From positions 496,001 to 560,000 of the forward strand of contig NZ_SRPJ01000001.1 in assembly GCF_004785665.1 (NCBI RefSeq): a stretch of 64,000 nt of DNA, read 5' to 3'. This DNA comes from Staphylococcus pragensis. GTDB lineage: Bacteria; Bacillota; Bacilli; Staphylococcales; Staphylococcaceae. Below the pieces are notes generated by a model. The model ran no database searches. It had not been told where the DNA came from and saw only the letters and a list, made by a program, of their open reading frames with translations. Below, in pieces: positions 17,840-29,646 of the stretch (positions are counted from its first letter, which is position 1; the number at the start of each line of letters is the position of its first letter). The position numbers were made by a program, and so were the translations under genes.

Positions 17840-20111
17840 AATTAGAAAAAATAAATTAGGAGCAGTCCTCCTTGTTGGTATATTCGGACTGCTCTTTTTT
17901 ATATTGGTTTTAAGATACTCTTATATCATGTTAACTGGACATTCCGATGGACAAAATTTGATTATGCGTGCCAATGAAACTTATCTTGTTAAAAATCAGG
18001 AACAACCTGAAAGAGGTAAGATTTATGATAGAAATGGCAAGATACTAGCTGAAGATGTTGAGAGATTTAAAGTAGTGGCAGTCGTAGATAAGAGCGCAGG
18101 CGAAAATGGAGATAAACCTCGCTACGTGAAGGATAAAAAGAAAACAGCAGAGCAATTATCTAAAGTTATCGATATGAAGCCTTCGGAAATTGAAAAACGT
18201 TTAAATCAAAAAAAGGCATTCCAAGTTGAATTTGGACAAAAAGGAACGAATTTAACATATCAAGATAAACAAAAATTAGAGAAAATGAATTTACCAGGTA
18301 TTTTATTATATCCTGAGACAGAAAGATTTTATCCAAATGGTAATTTCGCTTCTCATTTAATTGGAATGGCGCAAAAAAATCCAGATACTGGCGCATTAAA
18401 TGGTGCTTTAGGTGTAGAAAAAATCTTTAATAGCTATTTAAACGGTCAGAAAGGCTCGTTATCTTATATTCAAGATATATGGGGATATATAGCTCCTAAT
18501 TCTAAACATGAGAAAGCACCTAAACGTGGCGATGATGTGCATTTAACACTTGATTCTAATATTCAGGTGTTTGTAGAAGAAGCTTTAGATGACATGGTTA
18601 AGCAATATGCACCTAAAGATTTATTTGCTGTAGTAATGGATGCTAAAACAGGTGAAATCTTAGCTTATAGTCAGCGACCTACGTTTAACCCAGAAACGGG
18701 TAAAGATTTTGGTAAGAAATGGGCAAATGATTTATATCAAAATACTTATGAACCAGGGTCAACATTTAAATCATTTGGTTTAGCGGCAGCAATTCAAGAA
18801 GGTAAATTTAAACCTAATGAAAAATACGAATCTGGTCATCGTGATATTATGGGTTCTCGCATTTCTGACTGGAATAAAACAGGTTGGGGCGAAATTCCTA
18901 TGTCATTAGGTTTCACATACTCTTCTAATACGTTAATGATGCATTTACAAGATTTAGTTGGCGCCGATAAGATGAAATCTTGGTATGAAAAATTTGGTTT
19001 CGGTCAATCAACAGAGGGTATGTTTGATGGCGAAGCGACAGGAAATATCGGATGGTCAAACGAATTGCAACAAAAAACATCTGCTTTCGGTCAATCAACA
19101 ACTGTAACACCTGTTCAAATGTTACAAGCCCAATCTTCATTCTTTAATAAAGGTAATATGTTGAAACCTTGGTTTGTTCAAAGTATCGACAATCCAATTT
19201 CTAAAAAGACATTCTATAAAGGTGAAAAGAAAATTGCAGGTAAACCAATTTCTGCAGATACAGCAAGTAAAGTTGAAACTGAGTTAGATAAAGTAGTTAA
19301 CAGTAAGAAGAGTCATGCTATTAACTATCGTGTGGATGGCTATGATATTGAAGGTAAGACGGGTACTGCACAAGTTGCCGACCAAAATGGCGGAGGTTAC
19401 GTCAAAGGTGCTAACCCTTACTTTGTAAGCTTTATCGGCGATGCACCTAAGAAAAATCCACGTGTTATCGTTTATGCAGGTATGAGCTTAGCGCAGAAAA
19501 ACGATGAAGAGGCTTATCAATTAGGTGTAAGTAAAGCATTTAAACCAATTATGGAAAATACTTTAAAATATCTAAATGTTGGTTCTAATAAAGATAAAAC
19601 TAAATCTGCTCAATATAGTAAGGTGCCAAATGTTTCAGGACAAAGTGTTCAAAAAGCAGAAGATAGTATTAAATCTCAAAACTTACAACCTGTAGTTATT
19701 GGCAACGGTGATAATATTAAATCTCAATCTGTGAATGCCAATACGAAGCTATTACCTAATAGTAAAGTAATGTTATTGACTGATGGAGATATTACGATGC
19801 CGAATATGAAAGACTGGACAAAAGATGATGTCCTTACTTTCCAAGAATTGACAGGCATCAATGTTACGACGAATGGCAATGGTTTTGTCACAAAACAATC
19901 TGTTTCAAATGGTACTACGTTGAAAAATAATAGTAAGATTGAAGTAGAATTATCTCCTGAGGATCCAGATGATTCCTCTAGTACGTCAAGTGACGATACT
20001 TCAAATTCGGATAGTAACAGTTCTAATAACAACGATTCTAATAATAAAAATGACAGTAGTTCGTCTTCGGACAATGACAATCAATCGTCATCTGAAAGTG
20101 ATTCAAACTAA
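17820..20111 (+). CDS. pbpA: Penicillin-binding protein 1 (division transpeptidase)
   Basis: A 763-residue class B PBP. A transmembrane anchor lies at about 14-35, then a pedestal domain with ERGKIYDRNGKILAED. The transpeptidase has SxxK in EPGSTFKSFG (Ser near 314), SxN in YSSNTLM (near 368) and KTGTAQVAD (near 516). Two PASTA domains follow at about 596-655 and 656-712 (KVPNVSGQSVQKAE; TMPNMKDWTKDDV). The last 45 residues are nearly all Ser, Asp and Asn. It crosslinks septal peptidoglycan with FtsW. The ribosome site is inside ftsL, which overlaps by 20 bases. Confidence 0.96.
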   Translation: MAKRKIKIRKNKLGAVLLVGIFGLLFFILVLRYSYIMLTGHSDGQNLIMRANETYLVKNQEQPERGKIYDRNGKILAEDVERFKVVAVVDKSAGENGDKPRYVKDKKKTAEQLSKVIDMKPSEIEKRLNQKKAFQVEFGQKGTNLTYQDKQKLEKMNLPGILLYPETERFYPNGNFASHLIGMAQKNPDTGALNGALGVEKIFNSYLNGQKGSLSYIQDIWGYIAPNSKHEKAPKRGDDVHLTLDSNIQVFVEEALDDMVKQYAPKDLFAVVMDAKTGEILAYSQRPTFNPETGKDFGKKWANDLYQNTYEPGSTFKSFGLAAAIQEGKFKPNEKYESGHRDIMGSRISDWNKTGWGEIPMSLGFTYSSNTLMMHLQDLVGADKMKSWYEKFGFGQSTEGMFDGEATGNIGWSNELQQKTSAFGQSTTVTPVQMLQAQSSFFNKGNMLKPWFVQSIDNPISKKTFYKGEKKIAGKPISADTASKVETELDKVVNSKKSHAINYRVDGYDIEGKTGTAQVADQNGGGYVKGANPYFVSFIGDAPKKNPRVIVYAGMSLAQKNDEEAYQLGVSKAFKPIMENTLKYLNVGSNKDKTKSAQYSKVPNVSGQSVQKAEDSIKSQNLQPVVIGNGDNIKSQSVNANTKLLPNSKVMLLTDGDITMPNMKDWTKDDVLTFQELTGINVTTNGNGFVTKQSVSNGTTLKNNSKIEVELSPEDPDDSSSTSSDDTSNSDSNSSNNNDSNNKNDSSSSSDNDNQSSSESDSN

Positions 20112-20122
20112 AATAGAATGAA

Positions 20123-20273
20123 GTATGAATATTATAAGTTAGGAAAATAATAGAAGAAGTTGAAATAAATAAAATTACCTCAGTTTAAATTCGAAATAGA
20201 AACTAAGGTATTAAGTTAAAAACTTTAATTCAATTTCAACAGTACTTCTTTTTTCCTAAACTTATTTTCATAC
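20123..20273. repeat. Long imperfect inverted repeat between pbp1 and mraY
   Basis: The arm at 20123-20166 (GTATGAATATTATAAGTT, then AGGAAAATAATAGAAGAAG) is the imperfect complement of the arm at 20233-20273. An inner hairpin ACCTCAGTTT/AAACTAAGGT (20177-20186 and 20201-20210) lies between them. The transcript could fold into a roughly 150-nt stem. There is no clear T run. The 274-bp gap between pbp1 and mraY has no ORF. Confidence 0.6.
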
Positions 20274-20385
20274 ATAAACTATGTGAAGTTTTTTCGAAAA
20301 TTGATAAACTTAAGATGATTAAATACTAAAACTAGAAATTTATACTTAATTTCGTAAAAATTTAATATACATAAAGGAGAATATC

Positions 20386-21351
20386 ATGCTTTTTATACTT
20401 GCGATTATCGCACTACTTATCACCTTCATATTGGTACCGGTATTGATCCCAACGCTCAAACGAATGAAATTTGGTCAAAGTATACGTGAGGAAGGGCCAC
20501 AAAGTCATATGAAAAAAACAGGTACACCTACAATGGGTGGGCTAACATTCCTCATTAGTATTATCATAACTTCTATCATAGCTATATTTTTTGTTGACAA
20601 TTCTAACCCAATTATCTTGTTATTATTTGTAACAATAGGATTTGGCTTAATTGGTTTTATTGATGATTACATCATTGTAGTTAAGAAAAATAATCAAGGC
20701 TTAACGAGTAAACAAAAATTCTTAGCTCAAATTGCTATTGCTATTATTTTCTTCATTCTTAGTGATGTCTTTCATTTAATTGAATTCTCAACAAACCTTA
20801 ATATTCCATTTACAAATATAAGTATTCCTTTATCATTTGCATATATTATATTCATTGTCTTTTGGCAAGTTGGATTTTCAAATGCAGTTAACTTAACTGA
20901 TGGTTTAGATGGCTTAGCAACTGGTTTATCAATCATTGGTTTTACAATGTATGCAATTATGAGCTTTGTTTTAGATTCACCTGCAATTGGTGCATTTTGT
21001 CTCATTATGATTTTCGCATTATTAGGTTTCTTACCTTATAATTTAAACCCAGCTAAAGTATTTATGGGGGACACAGGAAGCTTAGCGTTAGGTGGTATAT
21101 TTGCAACTGTTTCAATTATGTTAAATCAAGAATTATCACTACTTCTAATTGGATTAGTATTTGTAGTCGAAACATTATCAGTGATGCTACAAGTTGCTTC
21201 ATACAAGTTAACGAAGAAACGTATCTTCAAAATGAGTCCTATTCATCATCACTTTGAATTAAGTGGTTGGGGCGAATGGAAAGTTGTTACAGTATTTTGG
21301 ACAGTAGGTTTAATTTCAGGATTAATCGGATTATGGATAGGAGTGCATTAA
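20386..21351 (+). CDS. mraY: Phospho-N-acetylmuramoyl-pentapeptide-transferase
   Basis: A 321-residue multipass membrane enzyme that transfers phospho-MurNAc-pentapeptide to undecaprenyl phosphate to give lipid I. About ten hydrophobic helices are visible. Conserved loops are [12 protein letters not shown] (near 42), [14 protein letters not shown] (near 91, catalytic Asp pair), [12 protein letters not shown] (near 169), [11 protein letters not shown] (near 227) and the triple-His [12 protein letters not shown] (near 286). AAAGGAG precedes the ATG. murD begins one base after its stop. Confidence 0.97.
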   Translation: MLFILAIIALLITFILVPVLIPTLKRMKFGQSIREEGPQSHMKKTGTPTMGGLTFLISIIITSIIAIFFVDNSNPIILLLFVTIGFGLIGFIDDYIIVVKKNNQGLTSKQKFLAQIAIAIIFFILSDVFHLIEFSTNLNIPFTNISIPLSFAYIIFIVFWQVGFSNAVNLTDGLDGLATGLSIIGFTMYAIMSFVLDSPAIGAFCLIMIFALLGFLPYNLNPAKVFMGDTGSLALGGIFATVSIMLNQELSLLLIGLVFVVETLSVMLQVASYKLTKKRIFKMSPIHHHFELSGWGEWKVVTVFWTVGLISGLIGLWIGVH

Positions 21352-21352
21352 G

Positions 21353-22702
21353 ATGCTAAATTATACAGGATTAGAAAATAAAGAAGTTCTTGTAGTAGGA
21401 TTAGCAAAAAGTGGCTATGAAGCAGCAAAGTTGTTAGTCAAACTAGGCGCCAAAGTCACAGTAAATGATGGTAAGGATTTATCTCAAGATCCTCATGCTA
21501 AAGATTTAGAAACTTTAGGAGTGAAAATTGTTGACGGCGGTCATCCAGTTTCATTATTAGATAACCATCCCATCATTGTAAAAAATCCAGGTATTCCATA
21601 TACAGTTTCAATCATTAAAGCAGCAGAAGAACGCGGATTAAAAATTTTAACTGAAGTGGAGTTAAGTTATTTAATTTCAGAAGCGCCAATTATTGCTGTT
21701 ACTGGTACAAATGGTAAGACAACTACGACTTCTTTAATTGGAGATATGTTTAGTAAAAGTAGACTTACAGGCCGTTTATCTGGAAATATAGGTTATGTAG
21801 CTTCAAAAGTAGCTCAAGAAACAACCCCAGAAGAATATTTAATTACTGAATTATCATCATTCCAATTATTGGGCATTGAAACATACCGACCTCATATTGC
21901 AATTATTACTAACATATATTCAGCGCATTTAGATTATCATGAATCACTTGAGAACTATCAAAATGCTAAAAAAAGAATTTATAAAAATCAAACTGAAGAT
22001 GATTATTTAATTTGTAATTATCATCAACGTCATCTTATTGAATCTGAAAGTTTAAAAGCTAAAACGTTATACTTCTCAACACAACAAGAAGTTGAAGGCA
22101 TTTATATTAAAAATAACTTTATTATCTACAAAGGTATTAGAATTATTAATATTGATGACTTAGTTTTACCAGGACAACACAACTTAGAAAATATTTTAGC
22201 TGCGGTATTAGCTGCTATCTTAGCTGGCGTACCAATTAAAGCAATTGTTGATAGTTTAACTACTTTCTCAGGTATTGACCACAGATTACAATATATTGGG
22301 ACAAACCGAACAAATAAATACTACAATGACTCAAAAGCAACAAATACTTTAGCGACACAATTTGCTTTAAATTCATTTAAACAACCTATCATTTGGTTAT
22401 GTGGTGGTTTAGATCGTGGTAATGAATTTGATGAGCTTATTCCTTACATGAAAAACGTTAGAGTAATGGTTGTCTTTGGTGAAACACAAGAAAAATTTGC
22501 TAAATTAGGAAATAGTCAAGGTAAACTTGTTATAAAAGCTACTGACGTCGAAGATGCAGTGAAAAAAGTGCAAGATGTCATTGAACCTAATGATGTCGTT
22601 TTATTATCTCCAGCTTGTGCAAGTTGGGATCAATATAACACTTTTGAAGAACGTGGAGAACGATTTATTGAAAGCTTCCGTGCACACTTACCGTCTTACT
22701 AA
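21353..22702 (+). CDS. murD: UDP-N-acetylmuramoylalanine--D-glutamate ligase
   Basis: A 449-residue Mur ligase that adds D-Glu to UDP-MurNAc-L-Ala; D-Glu comes from MurI in this same window. An N-terminal Rossmann-like domain has [15 protein letters not shown]. The ATP loop is [16 protein letters not shown] (near 112). The central segment includes [17 protein letters not shown], and the C-terminal domain has [13 protein letters not shown] and [19 protein letters not shown]. It is cytosolic. The start lies one base after the mraY stop, within the dcw operon. Confidence 0.97.
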   Translation: MLNYTGLENKEVLVVGLAKSGYEAAKLLVKLGAKVTVNDGKDLSQDPHAKDLETLGVKIVDGGHPVSLLDNHPIIVKNPGIPYTVSIIKAAEERGLKILTEVELSYLISEAPIIAVTGTNGKTTTTSLIGDMFSKSRLTGRLSGNIGYVASKVAQETTPEEYLITELSSFQLLGIETYRPHIAIITNIYSAHLDYHESLENYQNAKKRIYKNQTEDDYLICNYHQRHLIESESLKAKTLYFSTQQEVEGIYIKNNFIIYKGIRIINIDDLVLPGQHNLENILAAVLAAILAGVPIKAIVDSLTTFSGIDHRLQYIGTNRTNKYYNDSKATNTLATQFALNSFKQPIIWLCGGLDRGNEFDELIPYMKNVRVMVVFGETQEKFAKLGNSQGKLVIKATDVEDAVKKVQDVIEPNDVVLLSPACASWDQYNTFEERGERFIESFRAHLPSY

Positions 22703-22717
22703 AGGGTGTGAAAATTC

Positions 22718-23974
22718 GTGGATGAACGTAAAAATAATAGAAATACTAAAGTGAGGTCTATCAAGGATTCAATTGATCGAAAAAATCGTGAATTAAAAGA
22801 TAAAGAGATTGAAGATACAGAAGACAGTCAATTCAATCAATCATCTAATTCTGAAAAGAAAGATAGACCTAGCGTATCGCAAGATAGTAATAATGAGGAC
22901 TATCACAAAGAAGAACTAAAGAAAGAAGCCCAAGAAAATCATAAACAAAAAGAAAGTAATCGTCATACTGGCTCTAAAAAAGAAAGTCAATTTCAAGCTT
23001 TTAAAACAAAAGCGACTGAGTTATTTTCTAATACACATAAAAAGCGTGAGAAAAGAAATAGCAACACGACTCATCAAAAGCAAAAAGAAGATAAATATGC
23101 GCATATGACGTTACAAGAAAAACGTGAGCAACAAAGAATCGATCGATATAAACGACAAAAGAGAATTCAATATATTATTCTAACGTCATTAATATTATTA
23201 ATTCTTTTATTTTTAATATATATGTTTACGCCATTAAGTAGAATCTCTCATATTAATATTAGTGGCAATAAAAATTTGAGTAATCAACAAGTTGAAAACG
23301 CCCTAGATGTTAAACCAGGTTCTCGTATGTATACTTATAGTAAACGAAAAGGGATTAATAATTTAGAACAAAATCCCTTAGTGAAGAATGTAGAGATAAA
23401 AAAACATTTGCCTAATACGTTAAATGTTCATGTAACTGAAAACAATGTAGTTGGTATAGTAAAAGATAAAAATAAATATACTCCAATTATTGAAGGCAAT
23501 AAAGAATTGAAAGACTATAAAGGTGACATTGCTGGAAGTGGACCTATCTTAGATGGCTTTAAAGGTTCAGATAAAAGTAACATGGTTAAAGCGCTTTCAA
23601 ATATGTCTTCAGAAGTAAGAGATATGATTGCAGAAATTAGCTATGCACCTGAAGCTAATAAGCAAAGTAGAATATTGTTATATATGAAAGATGGCATGCA
23701 AGTAGTTGCTGACTATAAAACTGTAGCGGATAAATTAAAATATTATCCACAAATGTCACAATCGCTTAATAAAGATGACTCAGGTAACCTTCAAACTCAA
23801 GGTTATATCGATTTATCTGTAGGCGCGTCATTTATTCCATATAACGAAAGTAGTTCCAATAATTCTAAATCTAATCAAGATTTACAACAAAAAACGCAAG
23901 AAGAAATCGATGCTAAAAATGAATTACAAAACGCATTGAATAAAATTAACGAACAATCAGACTCAAGTAATTAA
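22718..23974 (+). CDS. divIB: Cell division protein DivIB (FtsQ-like)
   Basis: A 418-residue bitopic protein. Residues 1-145 are a very charged, disordered cytoplasmic tail rich in Lys, Glu, Asn and Gln. One membrane helix follows at about 149-170 (IILTSLILLILLFLIYMFTP). A POTRA domain starts at about 173 (ISHINISGNKNLSNQQVENAL). The DivIB beta domain and a polar tail end the protein. It joins FtsL and DivIC in the septal complex. The start is GTG at 22718 with AGGGTG upstream. Length and layout match staphylococcal DivIB. Confidence 0.94.
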   Translation: MDERKNNRNTKVRSIKDSIDRKNRELKDKEIEDTEDSQFNQSSNSEKKDRPSVSQDSNNEDYHKEELKKEAQENHKQKESNRHTGSKKESQFQAFKTKATELFSNTHKKREKRNSNTTHQKQKEDKYAHMTLQEKREQQRIDRYKRQKRIQYIILTSLILLILLFLIYMFTPLSRISHINISGNKNLSNQQVENALDVKPGSRMYTYSKRKGINNLEQNPLVKNVEIKKHLPNTLNVHVTENNVVGIVKDKNKYTPIIEGNKELKDYKGDIAGSGPILDGFKGSDKSNMVKALSNMSSEVRDMIAEISYAPEANKQSRILLYMKDGMQVVADYKTVADKLKYYPQMSQSLNKDDSGNLQTQGYIDLSVGASFIPYNESSSNNSKSNQDLQQKTQEEIDAKNELQNALNKINEQSDSSN

Positions 23975-24056
23975 AAAATTTCGATATTAATATACGTTTA
24001 TAGTTCACAAGCCAATCGACGTATTGTAAACTAAATATAGTGTATTTTAATAGTAA

Positions 24057-25511
<1,455 letters not shown>

Positions 25512-25540
25512 TTGGCCATTAAGACTAGGAGGAAATATAA

Positions 25541-26722
25541 ATGTTAGAATTTGAACAAGGATTTAATCATATGGCGACTTTAAAAGTCATCGGTGTAGGT
25601 GGTGGCGGTAACAACGCTGTTAACCGCATGATAGACCACGGTATGAATAATGTTGAATTTATTGCAATTAATACAGATGGACAAGCTTTAAACTTATCTA
25701 AAGCTGAATCTAAAATCCAAATTGGTGAAAAATTAACACGTGGACTTGGTGCAGGAGCTAACCCAGAAATTGGTAAAAAAGCTGCTGAAGAATCTCGTGA
25801 ACAAATCGAAGATGCTATCCAAGGTGCGGACATGGTATTCGTAACTGCTGGTATGGGTGGCGGTACTGGTACAGGTGCTGCTCCAGTTGTTGCTAAGATC
25901 GCTAAAGAAATGGGCGCTTTAACTGTTGGTGTTGTAACTCGTCCATTTGGTTTCGAAGGTCGTAAACGTTCTACGCAAGCTGCTGCAGGTGTAGAAGCGA
26001 TGAAAGCTGCTGTTGATACATTAATCGTAATCCCTAATGACCGTTTATTAGATATCGTTGATAAATCTACACCAATGATGGAAGCGTTTAAAGAAGCAGA
26101 TAACGTATTACGTCAAGGTGTACAAGGTATCTCTGATTTAATTGCTGTATCTGGTGAAGTAAACTTAGACTTTGCTGACGTTAAAACAATTATGTCTAAT
26201 CAAGGTTCAGCATTAATGGGTATCGGTGTATCTTCAGGTGAAAACAGAGCCGTCGAAGCTGCTAAAAAAGCTATTTCATCTCCATTACTTGAAACATCAA
26301 TCGTTGGTGCGCAAGGTGTGTTAATGAATATTACTGGTGGAGAATCATTATCACTTTTCGAAGCTCAAGAAGCTGCAGATATCGTACAAGATGCTGCTGA
26401 TGAAGATGTAAACATGATCTTCGGTACTGTAATCAACCCTGAATTACAAGACGAAATCGTGGTAACAGTTATTGCTACTGGTTTCGAAGATAAACCAACA
26501 TCACAAGGCCGTAAAGCTTCAAACACAGGCTTTGGTTCAAGTGTAAGTGCTACAGGCCCATCAACACAAAGTGCACCTAAAGAAGACTCATTCTCTCATA
26601 GTTCTTCAAGTTCACGTGCATCTGAAAGTGTAAACGAAAGAAGTCATTCAACTAAAGATGACGATATTCCTAGCTTTATCAGAAATAGAGAAGAAAGACG
26701 TTCTAGAAGAACTAGACGTTAA
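25541..26722 (+). CDS. ftsZ: Cell division protein FtsZ
   Basis: A 393-residue tubulin-like GTPase that builds the Z ring. GTP-binding parts are [13 protein letters not shown] (near 18), the tubulin signature [11 protein letters not shown] (near 104) and NVDFADVKT-like [10 protein letters not shown] (near 210, T7 loop). A Ser- and Thr-rich linker (about 320-375) leads to [21 protein letters not shown], the conserved tail that binds FtsA and SepF. AGGAGG precedes the ATG. It is the last gene of the dcw operon; a terminator follows. Confidence 0.98.
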   Translation: MLEFEQGFNHMATLKVIGVGGGGNNAVNRMIDHGMNNVEFIAINTDGQALNLSKAESKIQIGEKLTRGLGAGANPEIGKKAAEESREQIEDAIQGADMVFVTAGMGGGTGTGAAPVVAKIAKEMGALTVGVVTRPFGFEGRKRSTQAAAGVEAMKAAVDTLIVIPNDRLLDIVDKSTPMMEAFKEADNVLRQGVQGISDLIAVSGEVNLDFADVKTIMSNQGSALMGIGVSSGENRAVEAAKKAISSPLLETSIVGAQGVLMNITGGESLSLFEAQEAADIVQDAADEDVNMIFGTVINPELQDEIVVTVIATGFEDKPTSQGRKASNTGFGSSVSATGPSTQSAPKEDSFSHSSSSSRASESVNERSHSTKDDDIPSFIRNREERRSRRTRR

Positions 26723-26816
26723 TTCATAAATTATCAGGTTAGAATATTATAATATGAAGCATAGAAGTCATTAATAAATTATTATTATTGATTTATCTAT
26801 GTAGCTATATTAGTTG

Positions 26817-26862
26817 GAGTAGAACTGGAAATTCTTTAAAGAATTCTGTTCTACTCTTTTTC
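26817..26862 (+). terminator. Terminator after ftsZ
   Basis: GAGTAGAAC (26817-26825) pairs with GTTCTACTC (26848-26856), with an inner palindrome AATTCTTTAAAGAATT, then TTTTT. It separates the dcw operon from pgeF. Confidence 0.9.
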
Positions 26863-26978
26863 ATATACTTTAAAATAAAGTGAAGATTGTTATATAATAA
26901 ATTTATATTCATATTTAGAGTAAAGTTAATACAGTCAAACGTATATATAAAGATAACTTTTATAAGGTGGTTATTCAT

Positions 26979-27773
26979 GTGTCTGAGCAATTTATTAAAT
27001 ATCCTCATTATTTGAACTACGAAGCTGAAGATTTAAAAAATGTAACACTGGGCTTTACGACGCGCGATGGGGGTTATAGTTTATATCCAGAGCATTCATT
27101 TAATATGGCACGATACATAGATGATAATCAAGATAACGTCACACAACATCAAGAGATTTTAGCTAAAGCTATCGGATATCCAAGAAATGAATGGATTTTC
27201 CCTATTCAGACCCATGAAGATAAGATTGCATATGTTACTCAACAACATCAAGGTACAAATATTGAACAACTTAGCGATCAACTCCACGGTATCGACGGTC
27301 TATATTCTTATGATTCTAACGTGTTATTAACGATGTGCTATGCAGACTGTGTACCTATATATTTTTATAGCGAGAAACATCACTTTATAGGATTAGCGCA
27401 TGCTGGATGGAGAGGAACATATAGTCAAATAGTAGTTAAAATGTTAAATCATGTTGATTTTAATTACAAAGATTTAAAAGTTGTTATTGGTCCTTCAACT
27501 TCAATGAGTTATGAAATTAATGATGATATTAAATCTAAATTTGAAACTTTACCAATTGATAGCACTCAATATATTGAAACACGTGACAAAGACCGTCATG
27601 GCATTGATTTAAAACGTGCCAATGCTCTTTTACTAGAAGATAAAGGTGTGCCTAAAGATAATATTTATATTACTGATTATGCCACTTCAGAAGATTTATC
27701 AATGTTCTTTTCTTATCGAATTGAAAAGGGGCAAACGGGAAGAATGATGGGATTTATTGGTCAAAAATACTAA
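26979..27773 (+). CDS. pgeF: Peptidoglycan editing factor PgeF (YlmD, DUF152 laccase-domain protein)
   Basis: A 264-residue multicopper-like protein. The metal site is formed by IQTHEDKI (His near 78), [11 protein letters not shown] (Cys near 119 and 123) and [12 protein letters not shown] (His near 138). Family members act as purine nucleoside phosphorylases or deaminases in vitro, and in E. coli PgeF removes wrong amino acids from muropeptides. I chose the GTG at 26979 because AAGGTGG is 7 bases upstream; a GTG at 26967 overlaps that site. First of pgeF-ylmE-sepF-ylmG-ylmH-divIVA. Confidence 0.9.
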   Translation: MSEQFIKYPHYLNYEAEDLKNVTLGFTTRDGGYSLYPEHSFNMARYIDDNQDNVTQHQEILAKAIGYPRNEWIFPIQTHEDKIAYVTQQHQGTNIEQLSDQLHGIDGLYSYDSNVLLTMCYADCVPIYFYSEKHHFIGLAHAGWRGTYSQIVVKMLNHVDFNYKDLKVVIGPSTSMSYEINDDIKSKFETLPIDSTQYIETRDKDRHGIDLKRANALLLEDKGVPKDNIYITDYATSEDLSMFFSYRIEKGQTGRMMGFIGQKY

Positions 27774-27952
27774 TTTATTATTTATCTAACGTCATATGGG
27801 AACTTAACTGCAAATAAGTAAAGGCTTATAGACTGCTAGGGAATTGCTTATTCATAACTCTGCTAAAAACATTTAACTATATGACGTAGATGTAATGAAG
27901 AATTTATCTATATTTTGCAATTTTTAGTCTATAATTCGAGGTTGATATTTAA

Positions 27953-28621
27953 ATGGAAGTAAAACAAAATTTAGAAACAATTAAAAATGAAATTAATGAA
28001 CATATTGACAAAAGTGAGACATCTATTGTACCTGACGTGATTGCGGTTACAAAATATGTTACAATAGACCGAGCTAAAGAAGCATATGAAGCAGGTTTAC
28101 GTCACTTTGGAGAGAATCGCTTAGAAGGCTTTCTTGAGAAGAAAGCAGCGTTACCTGATGATGTCACTATGCATTTTATTGGCTCTTTACAATCGAGAAA
28201 AGTCAAAGAAGTTATTAACGAAGTAGATTATCTTCATGCGCTAGATCGTTTAAGTCTTGCTAAAGAAATTAATAAAAGAGCAGAACATGTTATTTCATGC
28301 TTTGTACAAGTCAATGTTTCAGGTGAAGAAAGTAAGCATGGTATTGCTTTAGATGAAGTTAATGATTTTATTCAACAACTTCAACAGTATAGTAATATCA
28401 AAGTTGTTGGTTTAATGACTATGGCGCCTTACACTGAAGATAATGACTATATTCGTCAATTATTTAAACAATTAAGATTAAAACGTAACGAAATTAAAAA
28501 CCTTAAATTAGATTATGCACCTTGTGAGTTCTTATCTATGGGAATGAGTAATGATTACCAAATTGCCGTAGAAGAAGGTGCTTCATTTATCAGAATAGGG
28601 ACTAAACTTGTCGGAGAATAG
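27953..28621 (+). CDS. ylmE: YggS/YlmE-family pyridoxal phosphate homeostasis protein
   Basis: A 222-residue PLP-binding TIM barrel. The PLP lysine is in VIAVTKYVT (near residue 35). [16 protein letters not shown] (near 49), [14 protein letters not shown] (near 76), [20 protein letters not shown] and [16 protein letters not shown] follow in family order. No enzyme reaction is known; it buffers cellular PLP. No strong Shine-Dalgarno is seen at the ATG (GAGGTTGATATTTAA). It abuts sepF. Confidence 0.93.
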   Translation: MEVKQNLETIKNEINEHIDKSETSIVPDVIAVTKYVTIDRAKEAYEAGLRHFGENRLEGFLEKKAALPDDVTMHFIGSLQSRKVKEVINEVDYLHALDRLSLAKEINKRAEHVISCFVQVNVSGEESKHGIALDEVNDFIQQLQQYSNIKVVGLMTMAPYTEDNDYIRQLFKQLRLKRNEIKNLKLDYAPCEFLSMGMSNDYQIAVEEGASFIRIGTKLVGE

Positions 28622-28623
28622 GA

Positions 28624-29217
28624 GTGAGCCCCGTGGCTATTAAAGATTTATTTAATAATTTCTTTCTAATGGAAGATGAAGAAGAAGTAGAAAGTCCTGA
28701 AGAACGTCAACAACGTGTCGTTCAAAGGGAAGAAACGCAAAATAATGCTCAACAAAAACAAACATCAGAGCGACCACAAACACAACAAAATAATCTAAAG
28801 ACAGTACCTCAAAAGAAAACATCACGAAATTATAACACAGAGGAAAGGAAGAATCGTATGAACAATACGCCTACTAAATCGAACTCTAAAAACGTAGTAA
28901 CAATGAACCAATCTGCACAAGGCTATTCTACATATGAAAGTTCAAAAATGTGTTTATTCGAACCTCGTGTTTTCTCAGATACACAAGATATTGCAGATGA
29001 ATTAAAAAATCGTCGTGCTACTTTAGTTAATTTACAACGCATTGATAAAGTTTCAGCTAAGCGTATTATTGACTTCTTGAGTGGTACTGTATATGCAATT
29101 GGTGGAGATATCCAACGTGTTGGTACAGATATTTTCCTTTGCACACCAGATAATGTAGAGGTTGCTGGAAGTATTACTGATCATATCGAACAAATGGAAG
29201 CACATCATTACGAGTAA
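28624..29217 (+). CDS. sepF: Cell division protein SepF
   Basis: A 197-residue SepF. The N-terminal helix ([16 protein letters not shown]) binds membrane. A Gln- and Asn-rich linker covers about 20-100. The C-terminal SepF domain (about 103-190) holds [32 protein letters not shown] and the dimer region [17 protein letters not shown]. It bundles FtsZ filaments through the FtsZ tail. The start is a GTG at 28624, which aligns with the usual MSxxAxKDLF; a GTG at 28633 behind GGAG also fits and cannot be excluded. The gene begins 2 bases after ylmE. Confidence 0.93.
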   Translation: MSPVAIKDLFNNFFLMEDEEEVESPEERQQRVVQREETQNNAQQKQTSERPQTQQNNLKTVPQKKTSRNYNTEERKNRMNNTPTKSNSKNVVTMNQSAQGYSTYESSKMCLFEPRVFSDTQDIADELKNRRATLVNLQRIDKVSAKRIIDFLSGTVYAIGGDIQRVGTDIFLCTPDNVEVAGSITDHIEQMEAHHYE

Positions 29218-29229
29218 GGAGAATAGCCT

Positions 29230-29526
29230 ATGGACGTCAGCCTATTAGCTAATATATTTAACTTTATACTTGTGCTAGTTAAAATATACTATTTTGGTAT
29301 GATTATTTATTTTTTCACCTCATGGGTGCCAAGTATAAGAGAATCTAAATTTGGCGACATTTTATCTAAAATTTATGAGCCATTTTTAGAGCCGTTTAGA
29401 AGAATTATCCCCCCAATTGGTATGATTGATATTTCATCACTTGTAGCATTATTTGTATTAATATTATTCCAATGGGGCTTACAAAGTATTTTTACTATGA
29501 TTTTAAATTATTTAATAATGAAATAA
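29230..29526 (+). CDS. ylmG: YggT-family membrane protein YlmG
   Basis: A 98-residue protein of the YggT family with two hydrophobic helices (about 5-29 and 63-92). Between them is the family motif, here ILSKIYEPFLEPFRRIIPPIG. The family is encoded next to sepF in Gram-positive bacteria and cyanobacteria and is linked to division or membrane organisation; its activity is unknown. AAGGAGAATAG precedes the ATG. A hairpin (29537-29566) follows without a T run. Confidence 0.9.
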   Translation: MDVSLLANIFNFILVLVKIYYFGMIIYFFTSWVPSIRESKFGDILSKIYEPFLEPFRRIIPPIGMIDISSLVALFVLILFQWGLQSIFTMILNYLIMK

Positions 29527-29646
29527 ATTTTTTGAAGAGGCTAGGGCATTCATTTGTCTTAGCCTCCTATCATGTTTAGACTTAAGCTCATAGTTAATAT
29601 AATAGTAAATTCATTTTCCGAAAATAAAAAAAGGGAGGTAACTATC

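Noticed and set aside
29608..29625. CodY-box-like sequence ATTTTCCGAAAATA upstream of ylmH
   Set aside because: It has at least three mismatches to the 15-base consensus, including the central W, and such AT-rich matches are expected by chance here.
29572..29646. N-terminal extension of YlmH from ATG 29572
   Set aside because: The ATG has no Shine-Dalgarno, follows an intergenic hairpin directly, and the added residues do not resemble the family start.
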